Below are positions 10,611-22,399 of a stretch of DNA of 29,362 bases, in pieces. Under the pieces are notes generated by a model that worked only from the letters and a program-made list of their open reading frames with translations, had not been told where the DNA came from and did not search any database. Position 1 is the stretch's first letter; every line of letters begins with the position of its first letter. The translations under genes were made by a program, and so were the position numbers. The DNA is taken from positions 1 to 29,362 of the forward strand of contig WPDH01000457.1 of NCBI GenBank assembly GCA_019137255.1. The letters run 5' to 3'. The stretch is from Corinectria fuckeliana (taxonomy: Eukaryota; Ascomycota; Sordariomycetes; Hypocreales; Nectriaceae).

Positions 10611-12176
10611 TAATAACTTACTACTTAAATATTAAAATATAGTATTTTCTTTTCTTATATAAGAGCTAAAGTAAGTGCTGTTTTAGTTATAGTCTTCTAA
10701 GAGTTATACTATAGTAGAGTTATAGTATAATAATATAACTTAGCTAATATTATTAAAAATCTTAGTATTAATAAAATAGTAACAAAAAGAGAAGAGAAAT
10801 ATAAATCTAAGTACTTTACTTTAAATACTAGTATAAGAGTAAAAGAATAGTATTATAAGATAGAATATTTAGTATTAAGACAGATAGGTTTCTTACTCTT
10901 TTTAAGAGTCTAGTAGATAATATTAATAAGAGCTAGATTATTATCTATTTATAATAAAAGTAAAAAGCCACTTAGTGTTATTACTTTAGGGGTGTTAGTA
11001 ATTAGAGATATATAAAGAGATAAGTATTTATTAAGAAGACTAAATAAACTAGAAAGAAAAAGAAAAGGGAATTTACTATAAGAAGCTATAAAACTATATA
11101 TCCTGCTAGTAACCTAACTTATAAGAGAGATATATTATAGTAGTTTAGTCTACTCTTATTAATAAGAAGAGTAAAAATAGACCACTTAGTAAAAATATTT
11201 AGATACTATTTTTTATACTAGTAAGCTTGTTTTTATCTCTTATCTCACTTCTTTAAAGTTATATTATTTATAATTTCTTATAATAAAAATTTATTAGTCT
11301 TACTATATATATAGTATTAGTCTGTTAATATTCTTACTATTACTAGCATAAAGTATAATATATAAATAGAGTTTTTTCTCTTTTTTTTATATAGCTACTA
11401 TATAATTCTCTTAATATCCTAATAGTATTCTTATAGTAAGAAAGGTTTTAGCTTAGTTAGGAGGGATATTAGTAGTATCTTCTAGTAAAGTGAAATAAGT
11501 AGAGATTATATTATCTTAAGGTACTCTAAGAGGTTCTTCTTAGTTATAAACTCTAAAGAGAATTCCTAGTATAGCTCTACTAGTATAATAATTAATCACT
11601 TTATACTAAGTATAGTTCTAAATCTTAAATAAGTAAGTAAGTAAGCTTTAACTAGGTTTTTTAATATTATTAGGTAGTATAAAAAATATAAGTTTTCTAG
11701 TTATTCTACTCTTTTAGACTAAGAGTAATAACTATACTTTGTGAACAGTTTAGAATAAGATAAAGCTATATACTAATCTAATCTTATAGTTCTTAATAAG
11801 TTTATCTAAGTTGTTATACTATAAGTTAGTAAACTAATAAAAGTATAATATATTATAGCTAAAAAAGAAAGAGATATTAAAGTAACTAGTAAGTTTATTA
11901 GTTTACTAAGTAAGAATAAAGTAAGAGTAGGTAGTATAAATATAAGTATAAATAGAAGAATACTATACCTTAAGTGTTAAGAATACTATATATTAGTTAG
12001 ATAGTAAAATAACTATTCTAATATATAAGCTACTATAGTATTAAGCTAAGTCTTATTTACTTCTTATCCTTTTAGGTACTAAAGATATTTAACCACCTTT
12101 ATATTATAAGCTTAGAAGAAGTATAAGTTATATATTTGTTTAAAGTGCTACTATTTCTAATAAGTCTAGAGAGAAA

Positions 12177-12206
12177 GATAATAATAATAATAATAGTAGT
12201 AAGTAT
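12177..12206. repeat. AAT/AGT trinucleotide run
   Basis: About six AAT-type triplets are followed by AGTAGTAAG. In the frame whose codons start at multiples of three this would encode an Asn run, or an Asp/Ser-rich run before mutation. It lies in an unassigned stretch. Confidence 0.7.
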
Positions 12207-15200
12207 AGTAACTAAGAATAACAGAGGGAGAAAGAGAGCTTATATGTAAGATAGTTAAGCTTTATAGTACTAACCTTTTATTTCTTATTAAAAAGCTAGA
12301 ATAATAGCAGAAGGGTGTAAATATAAGCAGCTAGAAGTGTTAATAAAAGGCTAAGACTATAAATCTAGAGGGTAAAAAGCCTATAGTATTTAGTAGTATA
12401 AGTCTTTATATAGATTATACTATACTTATCTATAGAGAGTAAAAAGAATAGTATATCTTTTAGTTAAGAGGGTAAGTATATATAATAGGAATTATTAAAT
12501 ATCTCTAGTAAGATATAAACCTTATATCTACCTGTTCTTCTAAGACTAATTACAGCTTTATATTATAGCCTTTAGCTTAGTTTTTCTTTAGACTTTAACA
12601 GCTAAGTTTTTAACTCTTTTTACCTATAAGCCTTAAGTTTAGCAGATTACTAAATTAGTTTATAAATATAAAACTACTATATAAGACCTTACTAAGATAC
12701 ACTCTAAATCTTAACTTTTTTAGCTAAACAGGTAAGCTATACTAAACCTTAAGCTATTAGAAATACCTTCTAAAATATATATTTCTTACTAATTTGTTAG
12801 TAAAAGGCTTACTTTAGTATAAACACTAGCCTAAATAATACTTACCTAAGAAAGTAAAAAACTAAGTTAGTAAAAGTAACTATAGTCTTCTAATAGAAAA
12901 AAAAATTATAAGAAGAGGAGGATTAGTAAAGAGATTAAAATATTTCGCTTATAATAAGTATAAAAATAAGACACTAAAGAAAGAGGCTATTATAACAGCT
13001 TAGTTAGTTAAATTAAGAAGTAAAATAAGTAAGTAAGACTAAGCTTATAATAGAATAGGTTTTTAAGTACTTAAGCTAAAAAATAGTATAAACCTTCTTA
13101 ATAATATTTACTATATGCTAAAATATATTACTAATAAAATTAATAATAAACTAGGTTACTTATAATTTAACCTTATCTTACTAGAAATATATAAGATAGT
13201 TACTAAGAAAGTAAATAAGCCTAATATATACTTAGTAGTAGTATACTACTAGATTAGTATTACTTATATAATAATAGGAAAACTAACACTAGTAATAAAA
13301 TACTTTAAGAAGAGTGTTATACTATTTTAAAACTTTAAGAACTTCTAAGTTAATATACTTAGGTCTCTTATAGTAAACTTTTACCTAATATACTAGATTT
13401 AGAGTTAGCTTAATAAGGTAAATATAACTTTTACTAAAGTATTTTCCTATAGAGAGAAGGCTTTTAGAAAGATAAATAAGATTTTTTTAACTCTTATAAA
13501 TATATTAGAAAGCTATAGTTAGCTATATATTACTAACTAACTACTATAAAGCAAAGTGTATTACTTATAGCTATAGTAATATTAAGGCTAACTAAGCCTA
13601 AGCTGTAAAGATAATAAGAGATTATAGCTTATAAGAAGCTTATAAAGAAAAGTTATAAGCTTTATAAAGTGTTATTAGCTTAGTTTAAATCTATTAGGTA
13701 GTATTATTATAAAGTAACAGATTATTATAATAAGATTACTAGGTATTATATTATATATAGTAACTATAGTATAGTATAATAAGTTCTTCTTAATACTATA
13801 AGTATATACTATATATCTACTTATTATAATTATAAAGAGTACCTAGATTACACTTTAACAATTTAAGGTAATAAGACTTAGTATAAAAGCTATATAGCCT
13901 TCTATCTAAGACACTCTTATATATTATTCTTAGACAGTTAAGATAAATACAGCTATAATATTAAAAAGAAAAACCCTCTTTTTTTTAGTAGTACTAACTA
14001 GCTAAGCAACTTATAAACTACTAACTATACTATTAGGTGAGTTATTAAGCAAATTATCTAGTAAGATTTTACCTTATAGTAATTTTATAGTGTAATCTAA
14101 AAGAAAACCCTTTTTTACTTTATACTATATTAATAATAACTAATATACCTAGTTATCTCACTATATTATTAATATAAGCAAGCTCTTAAGTTACTTAAGT
14201 TAGTAAGATAGTTAATAAGATCTTAAATATAAGTACCTTTAACTAGCTTTAGGTTAATTAGTTATAACAGAGCCTAATAACACTTTATCTAGAATATAAG
14301 TATATATTAAGAGCTATTATACCTTATATATAATAATCTAAACTATAATTAGTAAGGCTAGAATAATTATAGTTTTTCTACCTAAGAAGAAACAAGCTAA
14401 ATACTAGAAACAAGATATATAGTATTTATAAATAATACTATTATAGTCTTTTTAAAACCTAAATTTAATATCCTCTCTTATATTAACAGGGGTAAATATA
14501 TTATAATATATTATAAGTATAATAGTACTAAAGCTGTTTATATCTCTCTTATACTATTAGCACTTACTTTATTAGATACTAGATAGAAATCTAGAATAGT
14601 AATAGCTAAGTACTATATTTAGTACTTTTATAGCTACTAATTTATATAAAAATCTCTTAGATAGTATAGTAAGATACTATAAGCACCTTATAGAAGACTA
14701 TTAAGTAGCTATACTTATTTAAAAGAGACTTTAAAAAAGGTAGCTAAAGCTAATATTAAAAACTATAGCTATACCTTTTACTATTAAATACATCTTTAAT
14801 ATATATTAGAGCTAGTCTTACTTAACTCTTTTATATAAGTTATACTTATAATTAGATTACTTCTCTCTTTTTCACTCTAAATATTTATAATTTTAATAAA
14901 TACTTTTTTTAAAGCCTAGTTTATTAGCATATTAATTATAACCTCTTATATTAGTTAAGAGAAAATATCTACCAGCCTAGTCTTAATAATCTTCTTATAT
15001 TACTTATAGTAAAAACTAAAACAAATAAGAATAAGCTATTATAAGGTTTTATTAAAAATATATAAAGTAGTAGAGCTATTAATAAGAGGTAGAAAAACCT
15101 AGCACTTAATATCCTTCTTAGTAGTATTTTTTATAACTTTATAATTAGTAACTAATAAGATAAGTATACTAACTTAATAAGTTATAATACTAATAATTAT

Positions 15201-16928
15201 TATATTATAAATCACTCTGCTATATATATAATTAATATCTATATAAGAAGTAATTTTAGTTTAGTAAAGTATAATATATATATTCTCTTAACTTACTTAA
15301 GCTGTTAGTATAGCTACTATTACTATAGTAACTATTTTATATACTACTAGTCTACTAAGATTATATATAGGAGAGATAAGCTAATAACCTTAAAGAATAG
15401 CTAATATTTACCTTTCTATCTGTTTAAGTATAAGTTAGTACCTATATAAAGAAAACAGGTTATAAGATAAAACAGTTAATTTTCTTATACTTTTTATATT
15501 CTAGTATATAAAAGATAACCTTATAGTAGTACTAATATAACTAAGTTTCTTAAAATATAACTAATATATAGTAGCTCTATCTAAAATATATATTATATTC
15601 TTAGAGTACTAATATACTTTACTAATTATTTAAAGACTTATATTATAGTTAAGAATATTCTTAATATAATAAACTGCTTAAATTTTAATAATACTAAAAG
15701 GCTTTAAGATAATCTTATAATATATATATTAACTAGTTAAAAAGCAGAGAGTAGTATAGTAACTATAAAGATAAGAGCTATAATAATTATAATAAAGGTT
15801 AGCATATTAGCCTGTTATTAGATTGTTAAACTATATAGATAAGAAGAGGGCTATAAATTAAAGTTAAAGTCTTATAATAATCTATAAAGAGTAGAAATAG
15901 TAAGTAACTCTAACTCTTTTCTTATTAACCTGCTTAAGCTGCTTTTAGTATTATAATATATAAAAAAGTTAAAAAATTTATAATATATTTTGTTATATTT
16001 AGGGTCTTATCCTAGTAGTTCTAATCTTAGATTTATAAACTAAGTGAAATATATTAGAAAACACTTCTTTTTTAAATAGATTCTCTAACTTCTCCTCTAG
16101 TAGGTTAGTAAAAGGCTTCTTATAATTAATAATAAAGTATATAACTAAGCTAAGAGTGAGAATATTATCTATTCTTTCTATCTTATAATATAAGCTCTAA
16201 CTAAAGGGTTAAAATATCAGCCTAGCTATAAGAGTAGAGATTAACCTTATAACTAAACTATTAAAAAAGTAAGTAATATAAAAGTTAAGAGTTATACTTA
16301 GTATAAAGTTATATATATAATATTATAATAAATAAGATTTACTATATAAAGTGCTTTTAGCACTATAGCTACTTATAGAGTTTAGCACTATTAAATCTTA
16401 AGAAGAATATATAGTTTCTTTTTTATATATAATACTAGGTCTCTCTTCTTAAGGCACTTAAAAATTAAGTAGACTTAAAGTCCTAGTTAGTTAACTTAAG
16501 AATATATAAGTAATTCTTAATTTACTAATAGATTTTAGCTTTTATCCTAATATTATAATAGTATTTCTTTTTATTTAGTAAATATAAGTTAGATTTTAAG
16601 TACTTTATAGTATATCCTAAAATAAGATAGTTAATATATACTATTACCTTATAGCTAACTTACTTTTCTTTTATAGTATAGTAGATAGTACTATATAGTA
16701 TATTATTTAGAATCTAAAAAACAGACTTAGGCTAGTTAGGTGTTATTTTTGTTTTTAGAACCTTAAGATAGACTAGTATATAATAATATGCTTAGAGTAA
16801 TAGTAAGCTTTATTACTAGAGAATATAAAGCTTATAATACACTTTATAAGCTGCTTTTTTCTGCTTATAATAGTGTTTTTAACTGTGTATTTATATAGTA
16901 AGTAGTTAAGTAATTTTATATTTTATAG

Positions 16929-17192
16929 CTAGTGTGTTAGTTAGTTAGATTATAAGCTAGCTAGCTAGATTATAAGCTAGCTAGCTAGATTATAAGCTAG
17001 CTAGTTAGTAAGTTAGTTAGTTAGATTATAAGCTGACTATTTAGTTAGTTAGTTAGTTAGATTATAAGCCTACTAGTTAGTTAGTTAGTTAGTTAATTAG
17101 ATTATAAGCTAGCTAGTTAGTTAATTAGTTAGTTACTTAGCTAGTTAGTTAGTTAGTAAGATTATAAGCTAGTTAGTTAGATTAGTAGTTTA
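16929..17192. repeat. TTAG / GATTATAAGCTAGC minisatellite 2
   Basis: A 20-base unit, GATTATAAGCTAGCTAGCTA, is repeated three times from about 16948. It then recurs as GATTATAAGC plus variable numbers of TAGT/TTAG steps at about 17023, 17060, 17100 and 17160. The TTAG component matches the array at 6123-6495. Unit length grows to the right by gain of TTAG steps, consistent with replication slippage. Confidence 0.92.
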
Positions 17193-20100
17193 AAGTTAGA
17201 AATATACTACTATTCTTCTCTTAATTAAAAGCTTTACTAAGAGTTTACCTTTTAAAATTATTAACTTCTTATAATACTTTGCTTAATAACTTACTCTTTT
17301 ACTAACTTAACTTCTTAAACTATTACTACTATTAATACTATTATACCTTCTATAGAAGAGCCTTTTTATATTATACTATATATATAAGAAGAGGGATCTA
17401 AAATACCTAAAGGAAAAAACTAGTAAGAGAATAAGCTTTATAAAGGTTAAAAACAAATACTTTTAAACTTTCTAGCTAAATTGCCTAAGTACTATTAGGC
17501 ACTTCTTCTTAGCTTAGAATCTAAAGAAAAATATATATAAGGCTAGCACTTTTACACTAAGAAAAGATTAGTCTTTATATAAGGCTAGAGAGAATTAGTT
17601 TAGAAATTTAAGAAGTATAATATTAGTATAAAGCTAATAGTAATAATTCTAGTTTATATTTTAGTAGCTAAGATTAAGAGCTAAGATTAACTTATCTTAG
17701 TCTTAAAAAGAATTTCTATTTAGGGTAAGCAGCTAAGATAAAACTATATAATATAAGTGAAAAAAGCTTTAAAGATATTACTAAGAGATAGAAAAGTATT
17801 AGACACTTATATAAATAACTAGAGTATAATATAAGATAAGATACTATAGTATATATAAAAGAAAAAGGCTATATACTAATTTAATAGTTAAGTAGAACTA
17901 GGCTAGTTTAATATAAGAAAAGTACTAACTTAGGATTTATTATAAAGTGCTAAAATAGTTTCTTAAGCTGTCTTAGTCTAGTTTTTAATATAAGAGTCTA
18001 TATTAAAAGTTCTTAAAATATCTCTTTTTAACAATCTCTATCTCTAATATATATAGTATAAGATTAATAAATTTACTAATCTCTTTTTACTAAAACTAGT
18101 TTTATAGATTAATATTTTAAATAGAGATATATTCTTAGTATAGTAGTATTTATTCTGCTATCTCTTAGTTAATAATACTAATAATCTTATTACCTTATAT
18201 AAGAATATTAAGACTACTTAAGTTACTATAAGTAAAAACTAGCTTAGGCTATAACTAATTATAAAAAGAAATAAGCTTTTATAAACCTAATATAAAGTTA
18301 TTATTTCTACTACTCTTAGTGTTAATCTTATTATAAAGTTTATAATAAAATTTCTAGATTATTTAGAATAAGCCCTAGTTAGATTTTTCTAGTAATTACT
18401 AGTTATAAATTAGACTACTATTTATATTTATAACCTTAAGCTTCTTAGGTAGTAAAATATTATAAAGTTAGACAGCTAACTTAAAATCACTAAGAATTTA
18501 AGCTTTTAAGTCTTCTAAGTGTTAGACCTATCTATATAAGAGATCTTAGCTTATAGTTTACTTTATAATAATATATACTTACTTATTATACTAAAAAGCA
18601 TAATAGACTTTTAGAACTAGTATAGTAGTATTATTTAAGATAAATTATATTATTTTTATCTTATCTAGTATTATAAAGAATGTTAATTTTATATAAAGTC
18701 TTAAAAAGGTAAATATAACTATTCTAAAGGGCTTTATCTAGTATTAGACTTATTTTAGTATTAAAAACTTATAGATAAGAATAATAAGAAATTAAGTAAA
18801 CATCTTATTATAGATAAAGTCCTTATATATTAATATAGTAATTAGTAGTTATAGAAAAAAACTAGTAATATTTAGGCTACTATCCTAAGTGTGATATTAG
18901 CAGCTAAGCTATAAGTAATATATATAAAAGTCTATTACTAATACTTTATAAACTAACTAATATTATATAATAGTTATTTTCTTATAATAAATTTATTATA
19001 CTTAGTAATAAAACAGGTCTTAATAGGCTACTATAGAAATAATAATCTATATTAATTTAGCTAAAGTTTATATATATTAATCTCTTCTTATCTAGTTTAT
19101 CTTTATAGTATACTTATAAGATAATTAACCTTATAACTTTAAGATCCTCTTATATTAGCCTTTAGGAATAAAAGATTCTTAATAAGCTTAATATTATTAA
19201 TAGAGATAGCTTTTAGTTTAGCCTTTACCTACACCTAGAGAAAAAATATAAGCTATTATTTATACTATACTTAAATGTTTCTTTTTATCTTAGTATTAAC
19301 TATATTTTTACGCTCTAGATATTATTATTTAGGTTTTTATAACTTATTATAAATAGATTCTAGTTTTTATTATATTTAATCTGTCTTAGATTAGTAAAAA
19401 ACAGCACTACTACTATTACTACTCTAGTTAAAAGCTAGACTAAATTAGCTAGTAAAATTTACTGTAATTTTTATACTAGCAGCTTAGCAGCCTAAATATT
19501 ACCTGTTAGGTAAAAAGATAAGTTGTTAAAAATAAAACCTTATTAATCTTTATATTAAAAATAACCTGTTTTAACTAGCTGTGAAATATTACTTAAGTGT
19601 GATAAATAGCTTATAAATATTTTTTATTTATAAATTACTCTTATAACTTAAGTGTTATTTAACTAATAAGTGCTACTATAAGACTATCTTAAGAGCACCT
19701 AATAACTACTAGCTTTATTAAGTAAAGCCTAAATTATATTAGGCTTTACTATTATTTTTAAACTAATTAGATATTAGCTATATTATATAAATAGAGCTAG
19801 ACTAACCTGTTTAAAGTTAATATATATATAGTAGTGTTTATACCTTTCTTAGTCTTAAGAAAGTTATAGTAAATAATAAGAACACCTGTTCTTTTCTGCC
19901 TAATTGTCTTTAAATACTAGTCTTAAGTCTTATTACTTAGAAAAATTACTTATAGTAAGTATTTAATAAAACTCTATAGTACTAACTTTATAATTAATTA
20001 TATTATAAAATAATAAGTATTTTAATACTAGTAGATAAAAGATAAGAAAGGCCTAATATTATATTATAATACTTAGAGACTACTCTCTTCTACCTATAGG

Positions 20101-22234
20101 TAATTATAAATACTACTATTTTTTTTCCTATTATATAAAGACTTTAGTATTTACTAATTTATTTGCTAGCTCTCTTATTATAATAACTGCTAATTATTAC
20201 TATAGTGTAAGGTTTTAGTTTCTAAGGTATAGTTAGTAGTAATAAGGCTAGATAAAAAGGCTAAGTAATAATAAAAGTAAATATAACAGTTCTTATAAGG
20301 TTAGAGTTACTATATATAAAAAAAATAGTAAATTCTCTTATTAAGCTTTTTAGTTTAGAGCTAAAACCTGCTCTTTAAAATAGAAAGTAAAGTGATTACT
20401 ATACTAATAGGCACCTCTTCTAAAACACTAACAGCTTTAAATATAACTACTATCTTATTAGAATACTTAGCTGTAAAACACTAAAGCCTATTAGATAGGT
20501 TTACTATAATAAGAAAAGGTATTTAGTACTTTTAGTCTTTTTTGCTAAAAAGGCTTATCTCTAATAATAGGCTTATATTTAGCACTATATATATATAATA
20601 AAACCTTTTGTTTATATAAAGACAGTTTAATATTAGTGATTTTATATTTAAGTTAAACATTCTAAAGTTAATAAAAATTACTAAATTAGTAAAAGAAAAT
20701 TAAGATATAATAGTCTTATACTGTAATTATCTGCTAAAGCTAGCAGATAAAAACTTAAAACTAGTATAGTAAATATAATCTAAGATTTTAATATATTTAT
20801 AATATATAGTATAGTCTTTTACTAGCTATCTTTAGTAATTAGAGATTTAAGAGTTACTCTTAGCTAAGAGAAGTATCTTAGCTATTTTTAGATCTTCTTA
20901 TATATATATAGTATTACCTTATAGTAAGAAGAGCCTCTTATACTATTATAAGCTTATATTTAGCAGCTAAATAAAGTATAGTACTACTAGATTTAGTTTA
21001 AAATATAAGCCTTAATATGTAAAAACTAAATATATAAATAACTTTAAAGCAAGTAAAAATAAATATAGCTAGTAATTTAGTATCTTTTATTTTTATCTTT
21101 AAAGAGATAGCTCTTAGACTTTATTTTCTAAATTAAAGCTGTTTTTAGTAGTATAATAAAGTGGTAAGCAACTAGTATTATTATAGCTCTAAAGTAAAGA
21201 GTAATTATAAGCAGAGAGAAGGCTTATAATATATCTAAAAGCCTTAATTATAAATAAAGCGCTTTAGTATAACTAAGAAGGCTTAAATTATTATAGTATA
21301 CTATATAGGTAATATAAGTTAATAGCTGTAATTAGTGCTGCTAAAAAGAAAGAAACTTATAGCACTTAAACAAACTGTAAATAATAGCAGCTTTAATTAT
21401 CTGCTTTAGTATATATAGTATTTAAGGTGATTCTTTTAGTCTCTACTAATACTATATCTTTTTTAGACTGTTTATATTATTATTAGCTAGCTAATTAAGT
21501 ATAGTAGTTAAGATAAGCTTCTTAAAAACTTACTTAAAAAGTAGAAAACAGCTACACTTATTATACTTACTTCTTATTATAAGTAGTACTAATATTTTAC
21601 AAATGTTTATTTATATTATTAAAAAGTATATAAGTAGTATAACTATACTATTTACTTTACTAATTATCTATTATTAGTATTATAATACTAAAAGTAATAG
21701 TTATTTTATAAATATATAAGAGGGCTATAATATTAATTTTCATTTAAATCTAACTTAGTAATATAATAAGTAATATTAATAAGTAAAGTGTTTTTAACCT
21801 TAATCTTAGCTTTAGCCCTAGGTAATTAAAATATTATCTTATTATTAAAGTAAAGATAAATATACTATTATGTCTTAGTAGTAGAGATTTATTATTAGAT
21901 AGTAGCAACTTATAAGATAGAGAATTTTCTAAAGAGACTAATCTCTTATACTGTTATTTTAATAAGGCTTTTAGTAAACATTTTAGTATTAATATCTTAT
22001 AGCCTTATTAAGAACTAGCTGATAAACCTTTATAGTCTTAGTTATTAACTAGTATTTTTAGCATATTATAGTTAATATAATACTCTGCTTATACTAAAAT
22101 ATAAAGGTAATAAAGCTTTTTAGAAAAGTCTAAGTTAAAGTAAAAGCATACTAACTATAGTAATAATAGCTAGGTATATTAATATAAAAAGAGATAAAGA
22201 AAAGTTATAATAACTATATTTCTTACTTTAGTAT
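17193..22234. other. RIPed block, unassigned
   Basis: This is 5 kb of gene-density RIPed DNA without a nameable domain. The frame with codons at 1 modulo 3 around 18.4-18.8 kb reads smoothly (for example FRTSIVVLFKIN near 18610) but matches no family I can defend. Around 19400-19650 surviving CAG, CTG and GTG sites are denser, so that part is less eroded or was richer in resistant contexts. Confidence 0.4.
17929..17957 (+). repeat. 29-base word shared with 10582-10610, copy 2
   Basis: Identical to the first copy except T for C at the ninth base, a RIP-type difference. Flanking sequence does not align in either direction. Confidence 0.75.
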
Positions 22235-22290
22235 AGTTTTTCTATTTTTTTCTCTCTCTTCTCTCTCTTTCTTAGTCTTATATTCTCTCT
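22235..22290. repeat. Pyrimidine-rich CT tract
   Basis: A run of TTTTTTCTCTCTCTTCTCTC type followed by TTTCTTAGTC and another CTCTCT near 22285. Like the tract at 5182 it lacks CpA targets, so its C residues persist. Confidence 0.85.
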
Positions 22291-22378
22291 TATAAAGTTT
22301 TTTATTTTCTTTAGCTACTGCTTACTTACCTCTAAGAGACAAGTAAGATATATAAGGCTAAATATATCTTAATATCTC

Positions 22379-22399
22379 TTAGGGTTAGAGTTAAAGTTA
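22379..22399. repeat. Telomere-like hexamers TTAGGG TTAGAG TTAAAG
   Basis: Three consecutive hexamers in one register: an exact TTAGGG, then versions with one and two G-to-A steps. GGG is rare in this window, which makes the exact unit noticeable. It has the same orientation as the run at 9675. Confidence 0.5.

Larger units (their letters stand above)
9702..16928. other. RIPed block between the two minisatellites, unassigned
   Basis: This is about 7 kb of gene-density RIPed DNA with no recognised family. Landmarks are a 29-base word at 10582-10610 shared with 17929-17957, an AAT/AGT run at 12177-12206 and a purine-rich stretch at about 11049-11070. A minus-strand frame over 12.7-16.1 kb and a plus-strand frame over 12.1-13.0 kb both read as protein-like, which shows how little such reading proves here. 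The content is probably one or more dead retroelements or DNA transposons. Confidence 0.4.

Noticed and set aside
10560..11240. Tyrosine recombinase (DUF3435, Starship captain type) suggested by LRIYYKVLK
   Set aside because: Nine residues are not enough. I could not find the catalytic Arg/His/Tyr context on either side.
12390..12440. LYIDYTIL as a gypsy YLDDIL box
   Set aside because: The second Asp would need a change outside RIP contexts (Tyr is TAT), and downstream gypsy motifs are absent.
12123..13010. Long plus-strand protein-like frame with an Asn/Ser run and Lys/Arg-rich tail
   Set aside because: The minus strand of 12.7-16.1 kb reads just as smoothly. In RIPed DNA smooth reading is not evidence, and no family motif was recognised.
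15700..16300. Minus-strand IDNIL near 16170 as the YVDDI box of a copia reverse transcriptase
   Set aside because: Flanking residues do not follow copia or gypsy reverse transcriptase, and no integrase or RNase H motif could be placed nearby.
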